From Phoronis australis (taxonomy: Eukaryota > Phoronida > Phoronidae): a DNA stretch of 31,582 bases. The DNA is taken from NCBI GenBank assembly GCA_002633005.1, contig NMRA01000153.1, positions 335,543-367,124 of the forward strand. Direction: 5' to 3'. The translations under genes and the position numbers were made by a program. The notes under the pieces are model-generated. The model saw only the letters and a list, made by a program, of their open reading frames with translations, had not been told where the DNA came from and did not search any database. Each line of letters begins with the position of its first letter. Position 1 is the stretch's first letter. Positions 11,119 through 20,773 of this stretch are shown piece after piece.

Positions 11119-13559
11119 CTAGAACAACATGAATGTGTTAGAGCAGCCCATAAGAAACAACAATGTCTGCAAAGTAATATTCGTGGCATTTAATATTGTG
11201 CAAATATTTTTTTATATCTGCCACGCGCATCTAATTAGGTCAAGCCAAAGTCACAAACCTATAAGCTGAAATAAACCGAGTTAGTGGCCGTGTCAATCTT
11301 CCCGACGATGCAGCAATTAATGAAGTCCACTACGCCCATGGAATTAATATGTGTACCTTAAAGCATCCTCAAATTTGAAGAACTTCCTGTGGTAATCTAA
11401 TCTTTGGGAGACTTTCGTTAACGACATGAGGACTGATCACATGGAACCTGATACTAGTGGCCTCAAGTACAAGGCAATTTCGTTTTTGTTTAAAAACACA
11501 TCACGTCTATTCACATACACTGTAAAAGGACCTTTTTATGAAGTCAAACATGTTCCCTTACGCTTACTTCTGAAAAGAAAAAGAAGTACCTCTTACTACA
11601 GACAGGAGGCGCTAACAGCCACCAGATCCATGTGATCAGCCCCTATTGCTTCCCGAAAGTCTCCCAAACCCATATGGAAAATCCGCCACCCATACTTCAG
11701 AACATGTTGACGACCTAGCTTTTTTGCGATAACAGAAAACGTAAACAGAATTCCTAGAATCTGACTTCTTTCACAGAATTAGGGGCTTCAAACAGAATTT
11801 ACATATTACAATGGCAGATTTCATGATTCTAATATTTTTGGTTGTTAATTACCAAATATTAAGAATATAAGTATAACCCATCAACTTTATCAATTATGGC
11901 CACAAATTGAGGGATGGCCACTTTGCAGCAGACATGCTCAAGTAGTTCATTCTGGCAGAAGGTGGCGCTACTACTTTCCAGTTCTGAGAAACAATAAATA
12001 AGGCATGCAGCAAAACAGAGATGTGATATAATGCAGTGCAAAAAATAAGGACATTCCCAGATCACCAATGTATGTTAGTTATCGCTTTAAAATCAAACAA
12101 AATTTGCATAATCACAAACGGAAAAAAACAGAATTCTCTGCTTCGAAAAGAGAACAGTTAAGGGTCCCAAAACATGGGTGTGGTGACCTTGAGCCACCAG
12201 TAATGGTTGAAACAGGGAAGAAAGAACATGAGCTGGCATCTTCATCTCTCTAAATGAAGCCAGATGTCAGCTTGTGCCAGACCTCAGCCTAATTAGCTTC
12301 ACAACCATACCACTGGGTCTCAAGTGGAAGAAACTGGATTATGAATGCTATAAAAACTGACTTCTAGATAACCTTTTGGTTTCTTCACAAATAAGTCGCT
12401 TCTGTCTCACAATACAGCAATGTACTTTTCTCGCAAAAACAACTTAGTTTATCATATTGTCAATACTTTTAATGCCATGCACTTTTACCATGGTGACAAG
12501 TGCCAACAATATTGATGAAACAACATGCCTACATTAGCTTAGGAGGACCATAAAGAGGTGCTGCTGTTCTTTTAATCAGATTGTAAATATTTGTAAGTGC
12601 TTCACACCATTAGTTAGTAACTGGTTTGTGATTACAAATCTTCCACATCGGTTGTCAAACTACACAGTATTCCAATGTTGTGAATGAAATTATTTCCCAG
12701 TACAAAATACCTTAAGTCTTATACGCAGGTAAGTGAAGGAGCTTTCTGCAGACATGCCTCAAGCACAACTAACAGTTTAGGGACAAAAAGTTAAATCCAA
12801 ATATATGTCACTGAAGTAACAAAAATAAACTCTTGAGTACATCAACACAGTAGCAGGTGTGCAAACTGAAACTAACAGACTAAATACACAATATTGTTGA
12901 TGTACGATTGTCCCCAAAGGGGGAGTTATGGTTGACATTTCACTTACCTTGAAGTTGCATAGCGCCCTACGTAGCTGGCAAAAAATTGAAAATCAAACTA
13001 GGCCTTTAACTCTCATAAAATTGCTCAAAAAACATTCCTTACCCTAATAGTATCCTATTTTTCTTACCAACAAGTACATTGAAACCACCAACAAACACTT
13101 CAGAACTTACTGCGGATGGCCAACCTTGAAATTAAGATTTTGAAAATGGGCACATACACACTCCATGTGATATTTGCCTACACTTTAAGATTAAACGTGC
13201 TTAAGAATTCAACATTGATAGCTAAACAGCAGCAAAATGCAAGAACAAGTTTTGGTTTTGGTGTCCATTTCCTCTAAACCTGGAAAAAGTTTTAGGATTC
13301 ATTAAGGCATATTTTGCCAAATGTACCCTTTTGGAATATATGCAGTATATGTCCCAAACGGATATGCCCGCTGGCCATATCCAAAGATGGGCATGCCCGA
13401 AGTAAACTCCAGCACCATACATAATTATGACATTTTTGTGTTTTCAGCAAGAACACCCTAATAAACAGCCGAGAGTGTTATAATTTATCTAGCAATTTAG
13501 CTTCTAGAAAAATATATCTACAGCATATGTCACTGACATCTGCCTTGATTTAGAGAGCT
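11119..13559. other. Probable upstream intron of the CUB-like gene
   Basis: On the minus strand this lies upstream of the CUB-like exon. Two weak exon candidates occur: a 27-nt segment at 12948-12974 bounded by a good acceptor and donor, and an open minus-strand segment from a TTTCTCAG acceptor near 11992. Neither encodes a recognisable domain, and no signal peptide exon was found. Confidence 0.35.
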
Positions 13560-13588
13560 GGAGTCACTAAATTAAAGTAACACCTAGG

Positions 13589-13609
13589 TGACCTTGAAAA
13601 ATGACCTTG
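13589..13609 (-). promoter_or_regulatory. Two directly repeated CAAGGTCA half-sites
   Basis: The plus strand shows TGACCTTG twice, 13 bp apart. In reverse complement this is CAAGGTCA-N5-CAAGGTCA, the extended half-site recognised by monomeric nuclear receptors of the ERR/SF-1 type. It sits in what looks like an interspersed repeat, so it may be carried by repeat DNA rather than belong to a promoter. Confidence 0.3.
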
Positions 13610-14246
13610 GAGAGTATGTCTACATCAGCACACGATCACAACCAATTTTTATGAAAATAGACACCGGCACAGCACAGTATTGGCATTGGAAGCTTGACAG
13701 AGTGCCAGACCATAGCAAACGGGTACTATCAACTTACAACACTGTACAATTTGGGAATTGGACAAAACAGGTGACCCTAAATAGAGACTCTGGTTTTCCA
13801 TGATAACAAAGTGTTGATCAGTGCCCACCGGTTTTGCAAACTGATGGTATGTTCCAAGAGATGTTAATGAGATGCACATGTAAGCTAAAATAATACAACA
13901 TAACCAATGTATACCTAACAACTGGCAGCAATAGTTATAAATGACAAGAAAGTGCTAGTAACGTGTCTTATCTAATCATAACATTTCAAAAATTAAGTTT
14001 TCAAAAGAGAAAATAAAATGTGGCAAAGGGACACAGCATACACAAGGCACCCTAACATTGGCAGGTGTAATCTATCTTTCACAAATGAACAACCATGAGA
14101 GACACAAAAATGACACCAGCAATAGTTCCCATCATCTCAGTGGAACATAACTGAAAATTCAAGCACGTCCATCAAGCAATTTGGAGGAGTGAGATTCGGA
14201 CACTCAGACATAGAAAAGAGGGCAAAGGAAGTCGAGTCAAGTGGCA

Positions 14247-14302
14247 GCGCGATACTGCCAGCGCGATACTGTCGGCGCGATACTGCCGGCACGATACTGC
14301 CA
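14247..14302. repeat. 14-bp tandem repeat, 4 copies
   Basis: Four head-to-tail units of GCGCGATACTGCCA start at 14247, 14261, 14275 and 14289, with one to three substitutions between units. There are no spacers, so it is not a CRISPR array. Confidence 0.92.
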
Positions 14303-14444
14303 TATAACCTTGAGTCAATTAAGTTTCATCAAGGTCCACCTATTGGTTCTCTTCATATTATCAAAACATGCTTTCAATGATGAATATTCTGTCCAAAACT
14401 AAAACAGCCATTTAGGAGTGCTAGGGTAGCCAAATATGTGGAAC
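14303..14444. repeat. Left part of an older repeat split by the 14445-15734 element
   Basis: Text such as 'TTTCATCAAGGTCCACC', 'TTGGTTCTC' and 'GGAGTGCT' resembles 15885-16010 ('TTCATTGAAATCCGTCAATA', 'GGTTCTCT', 'GGAGTGCTGC'). These look like related units of a second, similar repeat family on both sides of the 145-bp sub-repeat element. Boundaries are approximate. Confidence 0.4.
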
Positions 14445-15734
14445 AAGAGCAATGCGGAGCATTGAAATGAGCCCACAAATGCATCGCAAATGGTGTGATT
14501 TTAGGGCTGTTTGTTTGTATCATCGAAATGGACACTAGATGGTGCAAAATACGTTGAATCTGTCTCTAAACCAGAAAATGTCGTTTCTTTAAAAGAAAGC
14601 CATTCACCAAATTTCATTAAAATTCGTCAAGGAACTTCTAAAAAACAGAGGAAAACGTAAAAAATGAAATTGCCACTAGGGGGCACAGTGTTCGTCGTCT
14701 TCTCTTGTTAACTCCATATAAATACACATGCTCAATTTAATAAAGATCCTGCAGAGCAATTAGGAGATACAGGTATGGGTGCAAAAAAAAAAAAAAACAC
14801 ACCTCGAGGAGGCGCCACAGTACTCGAAGTCATTGGAAAATCATCATCAACCATCCCCTTCATAGAAAGAACATACATGCCAACTTTCACAATAATCCTT
14901 AGAGTAGTTTGGTTGACAGAGGGACGACACCAAAATACAGACTCAAAAACAACAAAAATGGCCACTAGGTGGTGCAAACTACGAATCCATTCGAAAACAA
15001 GAGGATACCATCATCTCACTAATAGATGTCTATGTGCCAAATTTTCTAGAAATCCGTTAAGGAACTTTGAAGATACAGAGGTAAAAGTAAAAAAACCAAA
15101 ACTGCCACTAGGGCACACACCGATACACCGATCTGTCTGAAAGTCGTCATTGTCCGTTGTCAACTTCATATAAAGACATTTGCTAAATTTAATAAAGATC
15201 CTGTAGAATGTTTAGGAGATACAGCCATGGGCGCAAAAACAAACAAAACTGCCACTAGGAGGCGCCACAGTAGTCGAAGTCGTCGGAAAATCATCGTTAA
15301 CGGTCTTCCTCATAGTAAGTACATGCCAATTTTCACAATCATCCTTAAAGTGGTTTGGTTGTTAGAGGTGCAGACACCAAAAAAACGACTCAAAAACAGT
15401 AAAAATAGCCTCTAGATGGCGCAAAATGCCTCGAATCCATCCGAAAACAAGAGGATGGCGTCAACTCATTAATAGATAGATGCCTATGTGCCAAATTTTA
15501 CGAAAATTGGTTACAGACCTTTGAAGATAGAGAAGCAAACGTAAAAACTAAAATTGCCACTAGGGAACACAGTGGTATTCGGGTTGGTCCGAAACTCGTC
15601 GCCCTCTGTCGTCAACCCCATACGAACACACTTGCCAAATTTCAATCAGATCCTGCAAGGGGTTTAGGAGACGCCAGATGGCCAGACAGAGATGACGGCA
15701 ATATGCGACCACATATAAATATGTGGGCGCATAA
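14445..15734 (+). mobile_element. CTCF-motif sub-repeat element, copy 1
   Basis: The start matches copy 3 (AACAAGAGCAAyGCrGAGC, followed by GAAATGmGCCCACAA) and the end reads ATATGTGGGCGCATAA. The two edges contain short inverted matches (ATGCGCCCACA and TGTGGGCGCAT), suggesting a non-autonomous DNA element. Inside are eight sub-repeats with CCACTAGG-type cores at 14532, 14673, 14812, 14962, 15105, 15252, 15409 and 15557, a mean spacing near 146 bp. They cycle through three classes: 'GGGGGCACA', 'GGAGGCGCCACAG' and 'GGTGGYGCAAA'. The higher-order period is therefore about 440 bp. The open frames at 14775-15140 (plus), 14732-14977 (minus) and 15227-15415 lie in this repeat and are not genes. 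Transposase class is unknown. Confidence 0.7.
14673..14686 (+). promoter_or_regulatory. CTCF-core-like motif, 14/14 (copy 1)
   Basis: CCACTAGGGGGCAC agrees with CCASYAGRKGGCRS at every position. It is one of eight regularly spaced motif positions in this element, all on the plus strand. Others in this copy: 14962 (13/14), 15252 (13/14), 15409 (13/14), 14532 and 15557 (12/14), 14812 (11/14). The motif at 15105 has lost two G. Binding is inference. Confidence 0.4.
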
Positions 15735-16190
15735 AAATCCATTGGTCTCAGCACAACCCTATCATGTACCTCTGTGTCAAGTACCGTAAATATATCAGGA
15801 TCTATCAATCAGTTCTCCAGAGTCAGACAGTGGTCAAATCCACCAAAAAGTACACTGGTGCGGTGAACTGTGGTCACATACATTCAAGATTCATTGAAAT
15901 CCGTCAATAGGTTCTCTAGATATCATCCTAAAGAATTCTTCCCTCTAGAATACTGAAATAGTTCCTTCTTTACACCAAAACGCCCCGAAAGGAGTGCTGC
16001 AGTTGTCTAATTCGTCCAAAAATTGACTGTTGCTGGCAGATTACTGTCACGCACCTCTATTACAAGTTTCATTCAAATTTGTCACCAGGGGCAGATTGAA
16101 AGCCCCACGCACTGTATGACTGAACATCACTTGACTAGATTATCAATGAATGTTACACCCAAAATGCCCTTATAAGCTTGTGGGTGCTTA
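15735..16190 (+). repeat. Related repeat ending TTGTGGGTGCTTAA
   Basis: This follows copy 1 directly. It has the same style of text ('ATTCATTGAAATCCGTCAAT', 'GGAGTGCTGCAGT', 'TTTCATTCAAATTTGTCA') and ends near 16190 with TTGTGGGTGCTTAA, a variant of the ATGTGGGCGCATAA terminus. It is probably a diverged relative into which or beside which copy 1 inserted. Confidence 0.4.
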
Positions 16191-17733
16191 AAAATAAATA
16201 ATTGAAACATCAGCTGATGAACGTTGAGCCACACTGAGTATCAAAATGCACAAATACGGTAATTTATGCAGCTACTAAGCTGCTCCCAAGCAACCCTGGT
16301 GGTAGAGAATAAAAGCCACATGCAAACTACAGTTAGGTATAGTCAACGCACTTGTTTTTTCAGGGTATCTTATTTCAAACACATGTGCGGTTTCGGAGAG
16401 TTCATTGCTCCCATAGTCTGTTGCCTGAGGTTACACCAGGACTGCTGCCTGTCTCAACAGTAAAGCCTATATGTCTGTCTCAACTGTTGGTCTCATTTAG
16501 GCTAATATTTTCTCAACCACAATCTAGCGTTTTTTATCGATCCATGACAGCTATAATTGCTTTAAAAAACATATTAAAAAAATTGTTGAATGCTCAAGAA
16601 CGTCACACTCCTTTAACTGAGCAGTACATCCTACGGTTTATGAAATATTTGTTCTGCGACACTTGTCAAAGGGCCCTATACTGAATTCATAAGCAATTAA
16701 TACAACGTAATAAACCTTATCTGCTGCAAGGCTTGGAAAGGAATTGCTCTTTATCGTACACTCATGTACTATGTTTTGTTCAATTCATTTTCACTAATTT
16801 CATGGTACCATAGCAAAGTGAATTTCTATGAATTAAGACACTGTTGCCCTATTTCAGTATCACCTGTCATCTGTGTGGTTATCCCGCAATTCATATCGTT
16901 GACACTGGCTGCGATGTTGATGCTGTTTGCGTACGGAGATGGGGAGTGTTCTGGTTTACATTCGTCATATCCCTACTTCATTTCCCCATAAACGGTATGC
17001 TATGTGCTACACCCTTCAATTCAATCTCTAATTCAATTCTTCCTGCCAATGAAGAACACAGATGATCGGATACATTGGAGACGCGTGTTTCATGGTCTGA
17101 TCTGGCCCAATTTTTGCCGAACAATTCTGACTTCCGTCTGTTTACTTCCTGTTGTAATTTAAGTGCATTTGACGTGAGCTGACTGCTGAGGGTGGCAAAT
17201 GTACTGATTTCACGAAATAAACGAAATAATTGTGAACCAAGGTATTGAACCAGTTTTTTAAACGAATTTCAGGGGAATTATCATCTGACTTTGCTACTGT
17301 TGTAGTGACTTTGAGGCAAACAGGGATTTTCCCCAGGTGGCCAAACACAATCTAAAATGGCACTGGCCTCCTGCAAGTGACCAAAGCGTTATTATTAGTT
17401 ACTTATATACCGGTATATATTCAACCTACAGAGTGCCCAGGTAGAAATGTATGCACACAAATAAAAATGTTTGATTTAAAAATAATAAAAAAGCGCTAAA
17501 AATAGACGTATTATTAGAAATAAAAAGAAAATCACAGAAACAGTTTTCAAGCCCTTTTATCAAAGTAATAATACCTGATGCTAAATAGCTAACAGATGTT
17601 TTACAAGATGACGTTCAAAAAACAACATTTAACCAAAATTATCTAGAGTTGTGAATGACATTTTAATTTGAGAGAACACATTCGTACTTCTGCAAGATGC
17701 AATTCGTTTGTTGCTGACGTTAAGTTGATGTAA
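16191..17733. other. Non-coding stretch with weak exon candidates
   Basis: After a good acceptor (CTTGTTTTTTCAG, ending at 16363) a plus frame stays open for 106 codons to a stop at 16684. A second acceptor (CTATTTCAG, about 16857) is followed by two overlapping open frames, one of them hydrophobic, and a donor-like ACGGTATGC near 16993. None matches a family I recognise, and the simultaneous open frames argue against coding. Reported as possibilities only. Confidence 0.25.
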
Positions 17734-17913
17734 ATTGAGCGAGATGCCATTATTGAGCGAGATGCCGTTATTGAGCGAGATGCCATTATTGAGCGAGATG
17801 TCATTATTGAGCGAGATGCCATTATTGAGCGAGATGCCATTATTGAGCGAGATACCATTATTGAGCGAGATGCCATTATTGAGCGAGATGTCATTATTGA
17901 GCGAGATACCACT
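17734..17913. repeat. 18-bp minisatellite, 10 copies
   Basis: Ten head-to-tail copies of ATTGAGCGAGATGCCATT. Variation is almost confined to the GCC/GTC/ACC/GCCG positions. Because 18 is a multiple of 3 and the unit lacks stops in several frames, long hexapeptide-repeat frames appear on both strands (for example EMPLLS on plus, SLNNGI and SIMASR on minus). These are products of the repeat rather than evidence of protein. High copy similarity suggests recent expansion or ongoing conversion. Confidence 0.95.
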
Positions 17914-18240
17914 AATTTTTGTCACTTTCCAACCAATGGCACTACCCTTTCAATGCAAAGTTTAACTACAGAAATCAGAAACCACAACTCCTCTCAAAAT
18001 TGTGGAAAAATCTTCAGAGATGCGCAATGGATAACGTTACCTCCACTCTGAAGGTCGTAATCGCTAGACGTCCTAAAGTTCTTCCTTTCTGAGGACATTT
18101 GGAAATGGCGTCACCATCGAGTTCTCGATAGTCGCATGCAAAGAATAAGAGGATAGAGAGAATACTACTGGTCAACCTTGCGTTATTTTTCGTAAATGAT
18201 GAGAGAATTGTTATTTGCGAATTCATTCAAGAGAATGATT

Positions 18241-18360
18241 CAACTATGCCATCTGGTGTTTAATCTAGAGAACTAGTGATAACTTTGATGTCACTCACGG
18301 AAAGTACTCAGTAGGATAGATAATGACAATTTTCATAAGAGTTTCGATATAGCCAAGTTT
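18241..18360 (+). repeat. Dispersed repeat, copy 1 (pair with 20355-20485)
   Basis: It shares ATGYCATCTGG, 'CTAGTGATAA', 'TTYGATGTCACT', 'ACGGA' and downstream text in the same order with 20355-20485, both on the plus strand. The copies have diverged with indels. No coding signal. Confidence 0.6.
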
Positions 18361-18538
18361 CCCAAAGTGATGTTATTAAACTTACATATATCCTAAACAG
18401 CACACCTCCAAAGATGAACACTCAAAATTATAACTTAGAAGTTCAGTACCTGGAAGATGAACCATTTCAAAACTACGCCAGTGAGCAACACATTCTATAA
18501 ATAGACAAGCATCTATCATTGGGGTCATCCGGATGCGA

Positions 18539-18680
18539 TGTGTCCAGGATTCTATGTGTCCAGTTTTCTAAGCATTGGACAGGGTTCTAGGAGTCCCGTT
18601 TTATGCATGTCAGGGTTCCATGCATCCCCGGTTCTATGCATCCCGGGTTCTATGTGTCCCAGGTACTGTGTGTTCCGGTG
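18539..18680. repeat. Degenerate 16-bp minisatellite, about 9 units
   Basis: Repeated, diverged forms of TGCATCCCGGGTTCTA / TGTGTCCAGGATTCTA run head to tail with unit lengths of about 14-19 bp. It is clearly older than the 18-bp array at 17734. Confidence 0.8.
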
Positions 18681-20354
18681 TGGCACTGAGTTGTGATTGT
18701 CCCCTTCTAGAGTATGTCCTAGCTGCATGTATTTGATTGCCAGCGTTATTCAGTGAATTATGCGGATGCTTCAATCAAATACATGCTAGCTGGACAATTT
18801 CTCCAGGAGGACAGTGGTTACATTTATACCGAGTTTCACGAGTGCCTGATCAGTGCTCGAACAGCCAAGAAAAATCAACATAACATCTCCGTTTACAACC
18901 AAGCCAAAATCTCACTAACTAAAGGCGCATTTTAAAGATCCAGCTCAAATTCGAAAACTCCAGGGGCATTGCTTGATCCATAACCAGGTTACGATGAGGA
19001 TGCACAAAAACAACACTTTACTTCATAAAACGCAAAAGACCAAAATCAATTGCTAAAATTTTGGTTTCAAGAGCTTCTAACATAAATGTGAATGCCCATG
19101 TTTCAAATCAGCATTCCATGCTACAGAACTTGGAAATGATGAAGCATAGTACCTCGTAACTTATGAAAAATGAGAAAATATAACTTCACTAGTCCGCCAT
19201 GTTGTGTACAAAACTGAGAATTCATTGCATACAATCGATTCTGCACAGAAAGTGGCAGACGTGTGTTTGTTGGCTGGACACGCAGACAGTAGCAGATGAT
19301 ACAGAGACATTACACTATCTGACTGCTTGTGGTTAACCACTGTACTTATTGACTTACTGATTTAAGTGACTTTTGACCTGATAATCACTGTGAGGTGCAC
19401 ACAGGGAATATTTATTGCTATATTTTATAGCTAATTCATTATATGGTAAAACCTCACTAGTGTAAGACACAAAATGGCTGTCAAGTGAAATTTTATTTGA
19501 TCGTTTTTTAGGTAAAGACGTGTAGCACCAAACTGAATGTTCAAGTTTTGTACCACAGTTACTCTCAGACAATATTTCATAAAATTATGGGTATTTACAA
19601 GTGTTAGCTCTTAAAATATAAAATGCAAAATGTGCTTTTGGCAAATACTCTTGATGACTCAGCTGATATTTGACGGTGCGTTAAGTTGAAATATAAAAGG
19701 GACATTTCAGCCTTATACCTGAACTAGCTACAACTTTTGACGAATTTGAACAAGAGCAATATTGCCAAACAATTAGGTAGCCATAATAAGGTCATACAAA
19801 AATCAGCTACTTCAAAGAAACATAATTGGTTTTACGACTAGGATTATTTTTCGATGGGACAGACTTCTTAGAAGTTATTAGCTTTGACCGGAGCAATAAA
19901 GAAACCGAATCCGTTGTGTTTTTGTGATTTTATTACAAATTGCCAATTCTCGTCGTCGTCTGAAAGCCATTCGCTGAAATCATGGCTGGTGACTTTACCA
20001 GTTAATTACAATTAAAATTCTCCCTCATTTACTGAGTGGGGTTTAGCTACGACCACAAAGTGTTGAACAGCAGCCGCTGAGATTGTGAGCTTGATTCAGC
20101 ATAGCAAATGATCTCGGAAACCCAACTTTTCTTGCCGATATCACTTTAAATAAAGCATAAAGCAACGAATCAGGACAAAAAAACAACCGATGGAACAATG
20201 GCACTGTACATGACTTTCACACCATCAGGGCAACTGCAATGCTTTTGCAGAATCAGTCAGTGTGAAAGCTTAAACCCAGGACGCAGTGGAGCTGCAACAC
20301 CTCCATGCTGTGTGATCACTAGGTCTCCACACGTAAGACATATTCAATCTAGAA
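18681..20354. other. Anonymous non-coding stretch
   Basis: No gene supported. The open frames (60-72 codons) are unremarkable. A segment near 19440-19475 ('TATGGTAAAACCTCACTA') has a weak parallel at 22880-22905 ('TATAGTAAAATGTCACTA') and may be a decayed transposon edge. Confidence 0.4.
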
Positions 20355-20485
20355 CACCAACTAATGTCATCTGGCATAAAATCCAGAGACAGGGTTGCGA
20401 CCTAGTGATAATTTCGATGTCACTGACGGAGAAGAATGAGTAAGAAAGAGAATTTTGTTACTATGGAGTTTCAATAGAGAAAGCG
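20355..20485 (+). repeat. Dispersed repeat, copy 2 (pair with 18241-18360)
   Basis: Same order of shared words as copy 1, including 'CTAGTGATAA' and 'GATGTCACTGACGGA'. The 81-codon plus frame ending at 20443 overlaps it and is probably not a gene. Confidence 0.6.
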
Positions 20486-20773
20486 ACTTAAAGCCTAAAG
20501 ATCAGTTTTGTGTTCTATACAAGTTCTCTCTACTTTCAATCAAAAGTAGCTCCACAGACATTTCAGTAACCATTTTGAATGTGTTATGATTGATTATCAA
20601 AATTCTACAACCTTAGGAACATCAAAATATGACTTTGTATTTTTTTCAGAAATGTGCTCTAGAACCTACATCTTTTTCACTTTTTGCAAGTCAAGATAAA
20701 CAAGCTCAAATAAAGTGATAAAAATATTTGGCTTCGTTTTCATATTTTTGTAACTTTACTCCTCGAGATATTA

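Noticed and set aside
11859-12068. Candidate signal-peptide exon for the CUB-like gene
   Set aside because: The hydrophobic part contains His and several Cys, the phase and donor do not fit the CUB-like exon, and the reading continues to a stop without a good splice donor.
13649-13921. Minus-strand frame that looks like a signal peptide plus Cys-rich protein
   Set aside because: The frame begins at TTG rather than ATG, overlaps an opposite open frame and an interspersed-repeat-like region, and shows no recognised domain.
14775-15140. 121-codon plus-strand frame beginning after a poly-A run
   Set aside because: It lies wholly inside the 145-bp sub-repeat element. Frames at the same place in the other copies are interrupted or different.
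17734-17913. CRISPR-like array
   Set aside because: Units are contiguous with no unique spacers, and the DNA is from an animal genome.
17629-17965. Hexapeptide-repeat proteins on both strands (76-98 codons)
   Set aside because: They are read-throughs of the 18-bp minisatellite. No start context, splice signal or conserved flank supports translation.
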